Of a DNA stretch of 64,000 bases, positions 27,937 to 35,546 are shown piece by piece. The DNA is from Brevibacterium picturae (GTDB lineage Bacteria; Actinomycetota; Actinomycetes; Actinomycetales; Brevibacteriaceae): assembly GCF_900105045.1 (NCBI RefSeq), contig NZ_LT629739.1, positions 2,356,001 through 2,420,000 on the forward strand, in the 5' to 3' direction. Both the position numbers and the translations under genes were made by a program. The notes beneath the pieces were generated by a model that saw only the letters and a list, made by a program, of their open reading frames with translations, made no database searches and was not told where the DNA came from. Each line of letters begins with the position of its first letter. Position 1 is the stretch's first letter.

Positions 27937-28848
27937 TCAGGCATTCGCATCGGCCTTTGCGCCCGCAGCCTTGGCCTTGGCGTTGCGATTGCGGAGTGTG
28001 GCGATGAGCGAATTCGGGTATTCCTTCGCATTGCCCAGGGCGGCCGTCACGCGGTCGAGGTAGACCGCGATGATGACGACACCGAGTCCGGACTCGACGC
28101 CGAGAGGCAGATTCTGGGTGGCGACGGCCTCGACGACGTTCTTGCCCAATCCGTCAGCACCGACGAAGCCGGCGATGACTGCCATGGCCAGAGCGAGCAT
28201 GATGACCTGGTTGATTCCGGCCATGATCGTCGGTGTGGCCAGGGGCAGTTGCACACCTCGCAGGATCTGGCGAGGGTTCGCGCCGAAGGACTGTCCGGCC
28301 TCGACCGTCTCCGAGTCGACGCCGCGAATGCCGAGTTCGGTGAACCTCACGCCCGGAGGCAGAGCAAAGATGACCGTTGATACGAGGCCGGGTACCACGC
28401 CGATACTGAAGAAGGTCACGGCCGGGATGAGGTAGACGAATGCGGGCATCGTCTGCATGAAGTCAAGGATCGGTCTGATGATGGCTGAGGCAGTATCGTT
28501 CCTTGCTGCCAGGATGCCGACGGGGATCGCGATGATGATTGCTATGACCGCGGCGATGATGATCAGCGCCAGAGTCTCCATCGACGAGACCCATTGATCC
28601 ATCGTCAAGATGAAGAACAGGGTGATCAGAGACCCCACTGCCATCTGCCAGGATCGCAGGACCCAGCCGATGAGTGCCAGAAGGATCATGATGACCAGCG
28701 GATGAAGGTCGACGAGCACGTTCGTGAGCGCGTCGATGAGGAACGTGAAGATGAAAGTGATGAAGTCGAAGAACCAAGCGAGGTTCTCCTTGAGCCAGTC
28801 GAAGACGACGTCGACCCAGGCCCCCACCGGGATTCTGATGTTCTCCAT
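27937..28848 (-). CDS. Glycine betaine/choline ABC importer, permease
   Basis: 303 residues, about seven helices, OpuAB/ProW type. The EAA-type loop for contact with the ATPase is ETVEAGQSFGANPRQILRG. VPGLVSTVIFALPPGVRFTEL is a conserved helix-loop, quoted by its part STVIFALPPGVRFTE. ATG overlaps the ATPase stop by one base (TAATG). It moves compatible solutes inward under osmotic stress. Confidence 0.93.
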   Translation of the reverse strand: MENIRIPVGAWVDVVFDWLKENLAWFFDFITFIFTFLIDALTNVLVDLHPLVIMILLALIGWVLRSWQMAVGSLITLFFILTMDQWVSSMETLALIIIAAVIAIIIAIPVGILAARNDTASAIIRPILDFMQTMPAFVYLIPAVTFFSIGVVPGLVSTVIFALPPGVRFTELGIRGVDSETVEAGQSFGANPRQILRGVQLPLATPTIMAGINQVIMLALAMAVIAGFVGADGLGKNVVEAVATQNLPLGVESGLGVVIIAVYLDRVTAALGNAKEYPNSLIATLRNRNAKAKAAGAKADANA

Positions 28849-30173
28849 TAGAGATCACCCCTGCTGCTCGCGGTTTCGGCTTCTGAGGCATCACCGGTCT
28901 CTGCGAGAACCTGGTCGATGATTCCGGTGTCAACTGGGGCAGTCCATTCCACGGCCGTGCTGCCTGCGGACTGGTCGTCGTCGCTGGTCTGGTCGTTGCT
29001 CGTTTGATTGCCCAACGCTGCCAGCAGAGTCGCTCGGGGGACGACCCCGACGAGCTGGTCTTCGTCATCGGTCACCGGGACCGGCAGGGGAGATTCTGAG
29101 GATGGCAGGAACAACTCGATGAGCAGGTCATCGGGGGACGCCGAGGTTGCCGCCGGCTTGATGATCTCATCGAGCGTCTTGGCGCCTCCGCGAAGGTGGT
29201 CGATGCAGTCACGGTCGCTGACGACGCCGAGGAACTTCCGGTGTCGGTCAGTGACATAGACGGCCGAGGCATTGCTTTCACGCATACTGCGCAGGGCGAC
29301 GCGAGGTCCGTTCTGGTTGGTCACGACCTGGCGAGCCTTCTCCATGACATTGCTCGCTGTCAGCACCCGGGCGCGATCGACGTCATGGACGAACTGAGCC
29401 ACGTAGTCGTTCGCAGGATCGGTGAGGATCTCCTCCGGTGTGCCGACCTGGACGATGCGACCGTTGCGCATGACCGCGATCCGGTCCCCGAGGAACATCG
29501 CCTCATTGAGGTCGTGGGTGATGAAGATGATGGTTTTCTTGAGTTCGCCCTGGAGCTCGACGAGCTGCTCCTGCATCTCGCGGCGAATGAGTGGGTCAAG
29601 CGCAGAGAACGCTTCGTCCATGAGCAGGATGTCGGTTTCTGCTGCAAGCGCTCGGGCGAGGCCCACACGCTGCTGCATGCCGCCGGAGAGCTGCTCGGGG
29701 TATTTGTCTCCCCAGCCGTCGAGGCCGACGGCTTTGAGCCAGCGGTCCGCAGCTTGGTCGCGTTCCACCTTGGCCGTTCCGCGGATCTCCATCGCGTAGG
29801 CGGCGTTGTCGCGAACCGTGCGGTGTGGCAGCAATGCGAAGTGCTGGAACACCATTGAGACGTGGTCGGTGCGGACCTTGCGCAGAGCGGCCGCATCGAT
29901 CGAGGCGATATCGGTGCCCAAAACCTCGACGGAGCCGGCCGTCGGCGACCACAGCCCGTTGAGCGTGCGGATCAGAGTTGATTTGCCCGATCCGGACAGG
30001 CCCATGACGACGAAGATCTCGCCGGCCTCGACTTCGAAGCTGGCATCGATGACTGCTGCTGTGCCGAGTTTTGTCAGATCATCCCGGTCGGCACCTTCTT
30101 CGAGGCGCTTGACGACCTCGTTCTGGCGCTTGCCGAAGACTTTGTAGACGTTTGACGCTTTGACAACGCTCAC
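28848..30173 (-). CDS. Glycine betaine/choline ABC importer, ATPase with CBS domains
   Basis: 441 residues, ProV/OpuAA type. Walker A GLSGSGKSTLIRTL, signature LSGGMQQRVGLARAL, Walker B DILLMDEAFSALDPL and H-loop FITHDLNEAM. C-terminal CBS-like part (about 285-395, SDRDCIDHLRGG), which in OpuA senses ionic strength. GTG 30173 is chosen because AGGAGGAAA lies 6 bases upstream; the frame to 30206 adds only a basic stretch. First gene of the operon. Confidence 0.94.
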   Translation of the reverse strand: MSVVKASNVYKVFGKRQNEVVKRLEEGADRDDLTKLGTAAVIDASFEVEAGEIFVVMGLSGSGKSTLIRTLNGLWSPTAGSVEVLGTDIASIDAAALRKVRTDHVSMVFQHFALLPHRTVRDNAAYAMEIRGTAKVERDQAADRWLKAVGLDGWGDKYPEQLSGGMQQRVGLARALAAETDILLMDEAFSALDPLIRREMQEQLVELQGELKKTIIFITHDLNEAMFLGDRIAVMRNGRIVQVGTPEEILTDPANDYVAQFVHDVDRARVLTASNVMEKARQVVTNQNGPRVALRSMRESNASAVYVTDRHRKFLGVVSDRDCIDHLRGGAKTLDEIIKPAATSASPDDLLIELFLPSSESPLPVPVTDDEDQLVGVVPRATLLAALGNQTSNDQTSDDDQSAGSTAVEWTAPVDTGIIDQVLAETGDASEAETASSRGDL

Positions 30174-30409
30174 GTGTTTCCTCCTTACATTCTTGACTCT
30201 CCGCAAGAACGAGAGGCTTCACCCCCGATTCTGCGATCCGGCGGTGGCTATCGATCCGAACAGGGTCGATCGCACACTCGCCTCACCGCACACGGATATC
30301 TCACTCCTCATTGTAGATTTGTTCAGCGATTACGCTATGAGTCATGTCGAGACATCGCGGGGTTTTGGGTCAGACTAGCCCTCTGACCTGGAGTGATGTA
30401 GAACTATGC

Positions 30410-30425
30410 GTTACTTGATTGTTAC
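30410..30425. promoter_or_regulatory. MtrA-like direct repeat upstream of the betaine importer
   Basis: GTTAC-N6-GTTAC, exact 11-bp period, 237 bases upstream of the ATPase GTG. The 30174-30545 gap has no gene I can support and is AT-richer than its surroundings, and only the importer operon is transcribed away from it. MtrA is known to control compatible-solute uptake genes in Corynebacterium, which fits. The regulator identity is inference. Confidence 0.55.
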
Positions 30426-30545
30426 AAACTCGGGTTGAGGCAGATGGGTGTGTCCTTATCCGTTTTGTTACATTATGTGGATCCTTGATGCTGATCGCTC
30501 CAATCCGCACGACCAGGGCATGCGCCGGAGTCCAGGAGGCGGTAC

Positions 30546-31346
30546 TCAGGAAACGTCGTGCAGGAAGCCGATGATCTCGGGGGTGACCGCCTCGGCGAAC
30601 TCTTCGAAGAAGCCATGCCGACCGCCAGGGCAGATGAGGATCCGGGAGTCCGGGATGCGCTCATGCAGCAGGCCGGCGTTCTCGACCGGGTTCATGAGGT
30701 CATCGTCGCCGTGGACGATGAGCGTCGGTGCCGCGACCTCCGGGAGTCGTTCCCAGGCATTGTGGCCGGCGCTGATGCGCAGATGAGCCGCAGACTCCTG
30801 GGTGGTCATCGTGTCGTCGCCGAGCAGTTTGCTGTACCTGGCGGCGACAGTCCAGTTCGGGGTGTAGAACAGCGAGAACAGGTACTGGGTGTGTTCGCGA
30901 CCGCGCAGACGTGCCAAGGACTGGCCCACCTCACGCGGGCGTTTGACGGACTTCGGTCCTCCCGGCGTGGTGCACCCCAGAACCAGGGCAGCGACCCGGG
31001 CGGGGAAGTCCAACGCCAGCATCTGGGCGATGCGCCCGCCCATCGACGTTCCGTAGACGGCAGCGCGAGTGATGCCCAGATGGTCGAGGACCTCGACGGC
31101 ATCGGCGGCGAAGCTGGCAGTTGAGAGCTCGGTCAGTTCGCTCCGACTGCCGCCGGTGCCGCGATAGTCGAAGGTGATGGTGCGAAACTGCGGTTCGAAG
31201 TCCGAGCGCAGTTCGTCCCACCATTCGTGGGAGTTCGCCTGTCCCTGGAGGAGAAGCAGGGCCGGTGCCTCGGGTGGGCCGCTGACCTGGATTGTGAGCG
31301 GGAATCCGTCTCGGGCAGTGATGGTGAGCTGGTGCCTGGTCTCCAC
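30546..31346 (-). CDS. Alpha/beta hydrolase
   Basis: 266 residues. Nucleophile elbow YGTSMGGRIA (Ser about 95), acid in VHGDDDLMNP and catalytic His in PGGRHGFFEE. It resembles 3-oxoadipate enol-lactonase and related hydrolases, but no aromatic-degradation genes are near, so the substrate is open. GTG 31346 has AGAGGAA 7 bases upstream. Divergent from aroD. Confidence 0.85.
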   Translation of the reverse strand: METRHQLTITARDGFPLTIQVSGPPEAPALLLLQGQANSHEWWDELRSDFEPQFRTITFDYRGTGGSRSELTELSTASFAADAVEVLDHLGITRAAVYGTSMGGRIAQMLALDFPARVAALVLGCTTPGGPKSVKRPREVGQSLARLRGREHTQYLFSLFYTPNWTVAARYSKLLGDDTMTTQESAAHLRISAGHNAWERLPEVAAPTLIVHGDDDLMNPVENAGLLHERIPDSRILICPGGRHGFFEEFAEAVTPEIIGFLHDVS

Positions 31347-31396
31347 GTGCTGTTCCTCTTCGCTGGTGCGCAGGCCCCAGCGCCTAGGCTGGGGTC

Positions 31397-32311
31397 ATGA
31401 AGCAATTGCCGTTCCTCAATGATGCCGCAGACCGCCGGGGCGCCGACGATTCGTCCACCTCGGCTGCGATCCCGGCGGCGACTCCTGTAGCGGCCGATCC
31501 GCGGCGTCCGGCCATCATCGTTCCCGTCCAGGTGACCTCGCCTGAGGAGATCGCAGCGCAGTGCAGCGCCATCGCCGAGACCGGAGTCGTCGACGTCATC
31601 GAATGGCGCATCGATCCCGTGATCGCGAGTATCGCTGATGAGGGGAGCAGGGGTTCCGACGCTGCTGAGTCGCAGGCGCTCGCCGAGGCGATTCTGGGCT
31701 TGGCCGTGCACGTGAGAAGGGCGGGGCTTCCGGTTCTCATCACATTGCGGACGGGCTTCGAAGGTGGAGTCGCTGATGTGAGCGAAGGGGGTTACGCAGA
31801 GATCCTCACGAGGATCGTCACCGGACTGTCCGGGCCGCCGACGCCGACCACAGCGGCAGCACCGACCACCACCACCGCAACGCCGGCACTCACGTGGGCG
31901 CTCGATGTCGAGATCGAGCGCAGTCAGGCAGCGGACCTCATCGACACGGCGCACAACCATGGCATTTCGGTGGTGGCCTCACACCACAATTTCGCCGGGA
32001 CGGACTCGGCAGAATCGCTGGCGGCCACGTTCACCACAATGGCTGGCAGCGGCGCAGATGTGGCGAAGATTGCCATGATGCCGCAGACCCACGCCGATGT
32101 CACGGAGCTGCTGCGGGTCACCGCGCAGGCGGATGAGGTCGTGGAGATTCCCGTGCTGGGCATCTCCATGGGCCGGTTGGGCAGGACCAGCCGGGTTATG
32201 GGCGGCGATTTCGGCAGCTGCGCGTCGTTCGCGCAGCTAGCTCAGTCGTCGGCACCCGGCCAGATCGCTGTCACGGACCTGGCCGGGATCTTCGACCGAC
32301 TCTACGGTTGA
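31397..32311 (+). CDS. aroD: Type I 3-dehydroquinate dehydratase
   Basis: 304 residues. Converts 3-dehydroquinate to 3-dehydroshikimate by Schiff-base chemistry. The pattern is VPVQVTSPEEI, VIEWRIDPV, LITLRTGFEGG, catalytic His in VVASHHNFAGT, Schiff-base Lys in DVAKIAMMPQT, and SMGRLGRTSRVMGG near the end. It is about 50 residues longer than usual, from an N-terminal Ala/Pro-rich stretch and a Thr/Ala/Pro-rich insert (TTAAAPTTTTATPA). Its last codons lie in an exact 21-bp tandem duplication. Other shikimate genes are absent here. Confidence 0.92.
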   Translation: MKQLPFLNDAADRRGADDSSTSAAIPAATPVAADPRRPAIIVPVQVTSPEEIAAQCSAIAETGVVDVIEWRIDPVIASIADEGSRGSDAAESQALAEAILGLAVHVRRAGLPVLITLRTGFEGGVADVSEGGYAEILTRIVTGLSGPPTPTTAAAPTTTTATPALTWALDVEIERSQAADLIDTAHNHGISVVASHHNFAGTDSAESLAATFTTMAGSGADVAKIAMMPQTHADVTELLRVTAQADEVVEIPVLGISMGRLGRTSRVMGGDFGSCASFAQLAQSSAPGQIAVTDLAGIFDRLYG

Positions 32312-32335
32312 GCGGACCGACTCTACGGTTGAGCG
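32294..32335. repeat. Exact 21-bp tandem duplication over the aroD stop
   Basis: Bases 32294-32314 are repeated perfectly at 32315-32335. The first copy holds the last aroD codons and TGA; the second lies beyond the stop and leaves the protein unchanged. It looks like a recent slippage or duplication event. Confidence 0.95.
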
Positions 32336-32336
32336 C

Positions 32337-32636
32337 TCAGTCGACGTCTTCTTCGAGCGGCTTGCGGAACTTCTTGGGCAGAGCCTCGTCGCCGAAGCCG
32401 TTGCGCACGGTGGTGGCGGCGATCCGCTGAGCGACGAGCCGCGCCACTGCGACGCCGACACCCGAGACGATGGTCCAGGCCAGAGCCTCAGACATCGAGA
32501 TGTCGTCATCGACGGGATTGTTCGGTGCGGGGCGTTTGGTCGACTTCTCCCATACGAAGGTCAACGCCTTGCGAGCCACGAAGGTTGCCGCAATGGGCGC
32601 TCCGACGCCGATGACCTGCCAAGCGAGCTTTCCCAT
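32337..32636 (-). CDS. DUF4235 small membrane protein
   Basis: 99 residues. Two hydrophobic helices (KLAWQVIGVGAPIAATFVA and ALAWTIVSGVGVAVARLVA) flank KALTFVWEKSTKRPAPNNP, typical of the DUF4235 family of actinobacterial membrane proteins of unknown function. GAAAGGAC lies 5 bases before ATG 32636. Convergent with aroD. Confidence 0.82.
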   Translation of the reverse strand: MGKLAWQVIGVGAPIAATFVARKALTFVWEKSTKRPAPNNPVDDDISMSEALAWTIVSGVGVAVARLVAQRIAATTVRNGFGDEALPKKFRKPLEEDVD

Positions 32637-32833
32637 GCTCGTGTCCTTTCGTTAGACGTTGTGCCTGCGACGCTGTTGCGCCGCGCAGATGTCGCTGGGT
32701 AGCGAATCCGTACGGGACCACACTAGCGCAGGAGGCGCCCACGTACGCAGGAGGCAGAATTTCATACTTTCGAGGGATGCGCGGTGCCCGGATGACCGAT
32801 AGATTGAGTCATCAGCGCACGAGGGGAGCAGGA

Positions 32834-33061
32834 ATGCTCAGCAAATGGAAAGTCACGGTCGTCACCGGGCTGTTCGTCGTCAGTGCGCTGAGCTTCTTCC
32901 TCGGCCTCTTCCCGCTGTTCGCCGACATCTTCTGGATCCTGTGGTTCATCGGGTGTGGGGCGTGCATCCTCGCGCTGGTTCTCACGGTGGTCGTGCCGAC
33001 ATACCGCGCCGTCGCGGATCGCCCTGCAGTGAATGCCTCGGCGACTGATGCTGGGGCCTGA
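32834..33061 (+). CDS. Small two-helix membrane protein
   Basis: 75 residues. Two helices (VTVVTGLFVVSALSFFLGL and IFWILWFIGCGACILALVL) and a short polar tail. ATG 32834 has GGGGAGCAGG upstream, and the longer frame has a poor N-terminus. No family recognised. It is convergent with the pabC-like gene, with a 13-base gap. Confidence 0.65.
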   Translation: MLSKWKVTVVTGLFVVSALSFFLGLFPLFADIFWILWFIGCGACILALVLTVVVPTYRAVADRPAVNASATDAGA

Positions 33062-33074
33062 CCGGCCGATGGCG

Positions 33075-33962
33075 TCAGCCGGCCATGATCAGCGTCTGAA
33101 GCCGCGCTGTCAGGTCCTCATCCCGCTTGATCGGGTTCCCGTCCAGCTGGTTCAGCGTCACGGCCGTGCGCATTGAGGACACGTACCACGCGCCATCGGC
33201 ATCGATGACCTCGCTCAGGCCGAAGTCCGCGTATTCGGCTGTGAGCCCGAGCTCCGCGGCATGGTCGAAGACCAGGCGTTGGGTTGTGCCCGAGAGTAGG
33301 CCCGCCTCCGGGGCGGGCGTGAGGAGGCGATCGCCTCGGCGAATGATGAGGTTGGATGTCGGGCCCTCGAGGACGATGCCGTCGTGGGAGACGAACAGGG
33401 CTTCATCGGCGCCCTGCTCCGCCGCGTACCGACCGGCGGCTTGGTTGACCGCATAGGACAGTGTCTTGGCTCCGATGAGCAGCCAGGGCGCCTTGCTTCC
33501 GAGGTAGGCGTCGTATCCGCGATCGAGGCTGACGGCGCTGATGCCCTGGGCCCGTGCTCGGGTGATCGTGTCATCGACGGGAACGTTGAAGGCCCACCCT
33601 CGCGGGCTCTGGCTTCCGTCCGGGTTCTGGGTTCCGCGTGAAAGCGCGTAGCGGACGCCGAACTCGGTGCTGGACGGGTCGGCGGCGCGCACCTCGGCGA
33701 TGACGGTCTCGAGGGCTCGGTCCCACAGATCCGGGTCCGGTTCGGGCAGTCCCAGCGCTGAGGCGGATGAGCAGAACCGTGTGAAGTGGCGATTGCGATT
33801 CACCACGGTCACGTCCGAGCCGCCGAGGCGGACGAGAACGGTTTCGAAGATGCCGTCGCCGCGATGGGCCGACAGATCTGTGACGGGCAGGTGTGGCGCG
33901 CCGAGGTCAGACACCTCGACGGTGGACGCGGCAGGGTCGATGAGGACAAGAGCATCTGTCAT
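33075..33962 (-). CDS. pabC: Class IV aminotransferase, probably aminodeoxychorismate lyase
   Basis: 295 residues. Fold-type IV PLP enzyme. RGDGIFETVLV near the N-terminus is typical of PabC. The PLP Lys is in LLIGAKTLSYAVNQAA, and DEALFVSHDGIVLEGPTSNL carries the cofactor-binding Glu. PabC makes 4-aminobenzoate for folate. Branched-chain and D-amino acid transaminases share these motifs, so the exact role is likely rather than proven; no pabA/B is nearby. Confidence 0.82.
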   Translation of the reverse strand: MTDALVLIDPAASTVEVSDLGAPHLPVTDLSAHRGDGIFETVLVRLGGSDVTVVNRNRHFTRFCSSASALGLPEPDPDLWDRALETVIAEVRAADPSSTEFGVRYALSRGTQNPDGSQSPRGWAFNVPVDDTITRARAQGISAVSLDRGYDAYLGSKAPWLLIGAKTLSYAVNQAAGRYAAEQGADEALFVSHDGIVLEGPTSNLIIRRGDRLLTPAPEAGLLSGTTQRLVFDHAAELGLTAEYADFGLSEVIDADGAWYVSSMRTAVTLNQLDGNPIKRDEDLTARLQTLIMAG

Positions 33963-34030
33963 ACCGACAGTCTAGGTTCCCTTCAGTGTGGCAGTCGGGC
34001 TGCAGGGTGCCGATCGGGCGGCAGCCTCGA

Positions 34031-35134
34031 TCAGCCGGTGCTGACGCCGAAGAGGAGGCCGAGCAGACAGGTCACGGCCGCCGCACCGAATCCGATGGCG
34101 AGCTGGCGCAGCGCACGTGGTCCCGGGGCGGTTCCGGAGAGCAGGCCGACGGTGCCGCCGGTGAACAGGAGCGCGATGCCGACGAGTCCGGCCGAGAGGA
34201 TCACGGCGGGCAGGCCCGACATGCCGAAGATGTAGGGGAGGATCGGGATGAGCGCGCCCGAGGAGAAGAAACCGAAGCTCGACAGCGCTGCGCCCAGGCC
34301 GGTCCCCAGCTCGTCGCGGTCGACGCCCGAATCAAGGGCGGGCAGCTGAGGCGATTTCTCGTTCTTGGCCGCCGCGATCGTCTTATGGGCACGAGCGTCG
34401 GCCTCGGGGGAGTCCATGCCCCTGGCGCGGAAGACGAGCGCGAGCTCGTTGGCGTCGATGTTGAGATCGGCCAGCGCGTGGCGTGATTCGGGGTCCGGGG
34501 TCGAGGCATCGAGGAGTTCGCGCTGGGACCGCACGGAGATGTACTCCCCGGCGCCCATCGACAGGGCCCCGGCGAGCAGGCCGGAGACGCCGGTGAGCAG
34601 GATGACATGGTTGCCCACTCCCGCGGCTCCGACCCCGAGGACGAGTGCGAGGTTCGACACGAGTCCGTCGTTGGCGCCGAAGACCGCGGCGCGGAAATTG
34701 CCGGACAGGCGGGCGCGGGAGCGGGCGGCGAGAGCGCGGACGACCTCGGCGTGGATCCGTTCGTCGGCGGCCATCTCAGCCGATGCCGCCTCGTCGTCGT
34801 CATAGGGCGAGCTCGTCTCCGACTGCTGAGCCAGAGCGAGGACGAAGACCGATCCGAACAGCCGGCCCAGGAACGCGAGGCTCAGGGTGATCAGGTCGGG
34901 GGCGCGCTTCTTCTCGGCACGCTCGCCGAGGAGGTCGATCCAATGCTCCTGATGTCGGGATTCGGCTGTGGCCAGGGCGAGGAGAATCTCCCGATCCTCG
35001 CCGGAGCGACGTTCGGCCAGATCGCGGTAGACGCGCTCCTCGAGCCGCTCGTTGGCAAGGTATCGCTGCCAGCGTCTGATTGTCCTTCGATCGGGCTCAT
35101 GCCGCTCGTCGGGGACCGTTGCTTCGTTGTTCAT
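34031..35134 (-). CDS. Ferritin-like domain fused to VIT1/CCC1 transporter
   Basis: 367 residues. An N-terminal rubrerythrin-like four-helix region (about 15-150) has paired metal-type residues, NERLEERVYRDLAE, ESRHQEHWIDLL and DERIHAEVVRAL. It is joined to a VIT1/CCC1 domain with AVFGANDGLVSNLALVLGV and SMGAGEYISVRSQREL. Known members of this fusion class move Fe2+ or Mn2+ across membranes. ATG 35134 is taken; a GTG codon precedes it. It diverges from the M28 peptidase gene. Confidence 0.88.
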   Translation of the reverse strand: MNNEATVPDERHEPDRRTIRRWQRYLANERLEERVYRDLAERRSGEDREILLALATAESRHQEHWIDLLGERAEKKRAPDLITLSLAFLGRLFGSVFVLALAQQSETSSPYDDDEAASAEMAADERIHAEVVRALAARSRARLSGNFRAAVFGANDGLVSNLALVLGVGAAGVGNHVILLTGVSGLLAGALSMGAGEYISVRSQRELLDASTPDPESRHALADLNIDANELALVFRARGMDSPEADARAHKTIAAAKNEKSPQLPALDSGVDRDELGTGLGAALSSFGFFSSGALIPILPYIFGMSGLPAVILSAGLVGIALLFTGGTVGLLSGTAPGPRALRQLAIGFGAAAVTCLLGLLFGVSTG

Positions 35135-35202
35135 CACTGGTCGGATTCTACTGTGAGTAGGCGATTGAATTCAACACTTGCGCAATCGACTAAGTATCGG
35201 TT

Positions 35203-35301
35203 GTTATCGTTTCGTTACCTCAGACCCCCGGATGATGGACTAGATTAAAGCTCAATGTGAGTTGTGTCACCGTTTCGTTATAGATGCATGTATTTCGTTA
35301 C
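35203..35301. promoter_or_regulatory. Cluster of MtrA-like direct repeats between VIT1 and M28 genes
   Basis: GTTAT-N6-GTTAC at 35203-35218, GTCAC-N6-GTTAT at 35266-35281, and a third GTTAC at 35297-35301 preceded by a weak half-site. The N6 core is CGTTTC in the first two. The remainder of the 412-base gap 35135-35546 holds a small hairpin (arms CGTTCGG/CCGAACG near 35441-35461) and GAGTGAAAGGA as the ribosome site of the next gene. I see no further coding sequence. Confidence 0.55.
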
Positions 35302-35546
35302 CAATGGCGAAGACATTGCGAAACGTGAGAATCAAGCTTCCCCTTGAGCTCGACAGTCTGGCACCGCTGCTGCAGTGAATTTCTGGCGGCGTCGGTGCCT
35401 CCGGTTCGCGCTCAACTGTTCGTGTGCTGCGATGACCCGTGGGTGACGTTCGGTCGATGGCCGAACGCGGTCAGAGATGCCCGCTCGCAGGCCTATGCGC
35501 AGAACAGTGATGGTTCGTCTGGCACCTGAGGAGTGAAAGGAACTCT

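Noticed and set aside
35320..35546. Possible c-di-AMP or other riboswitch upstream of the M28 peptidase
   Set aside because: Such leaders precede wall genes in actinobacteria, but I could find none of the conserved ydaO segments, only one small hairpin.
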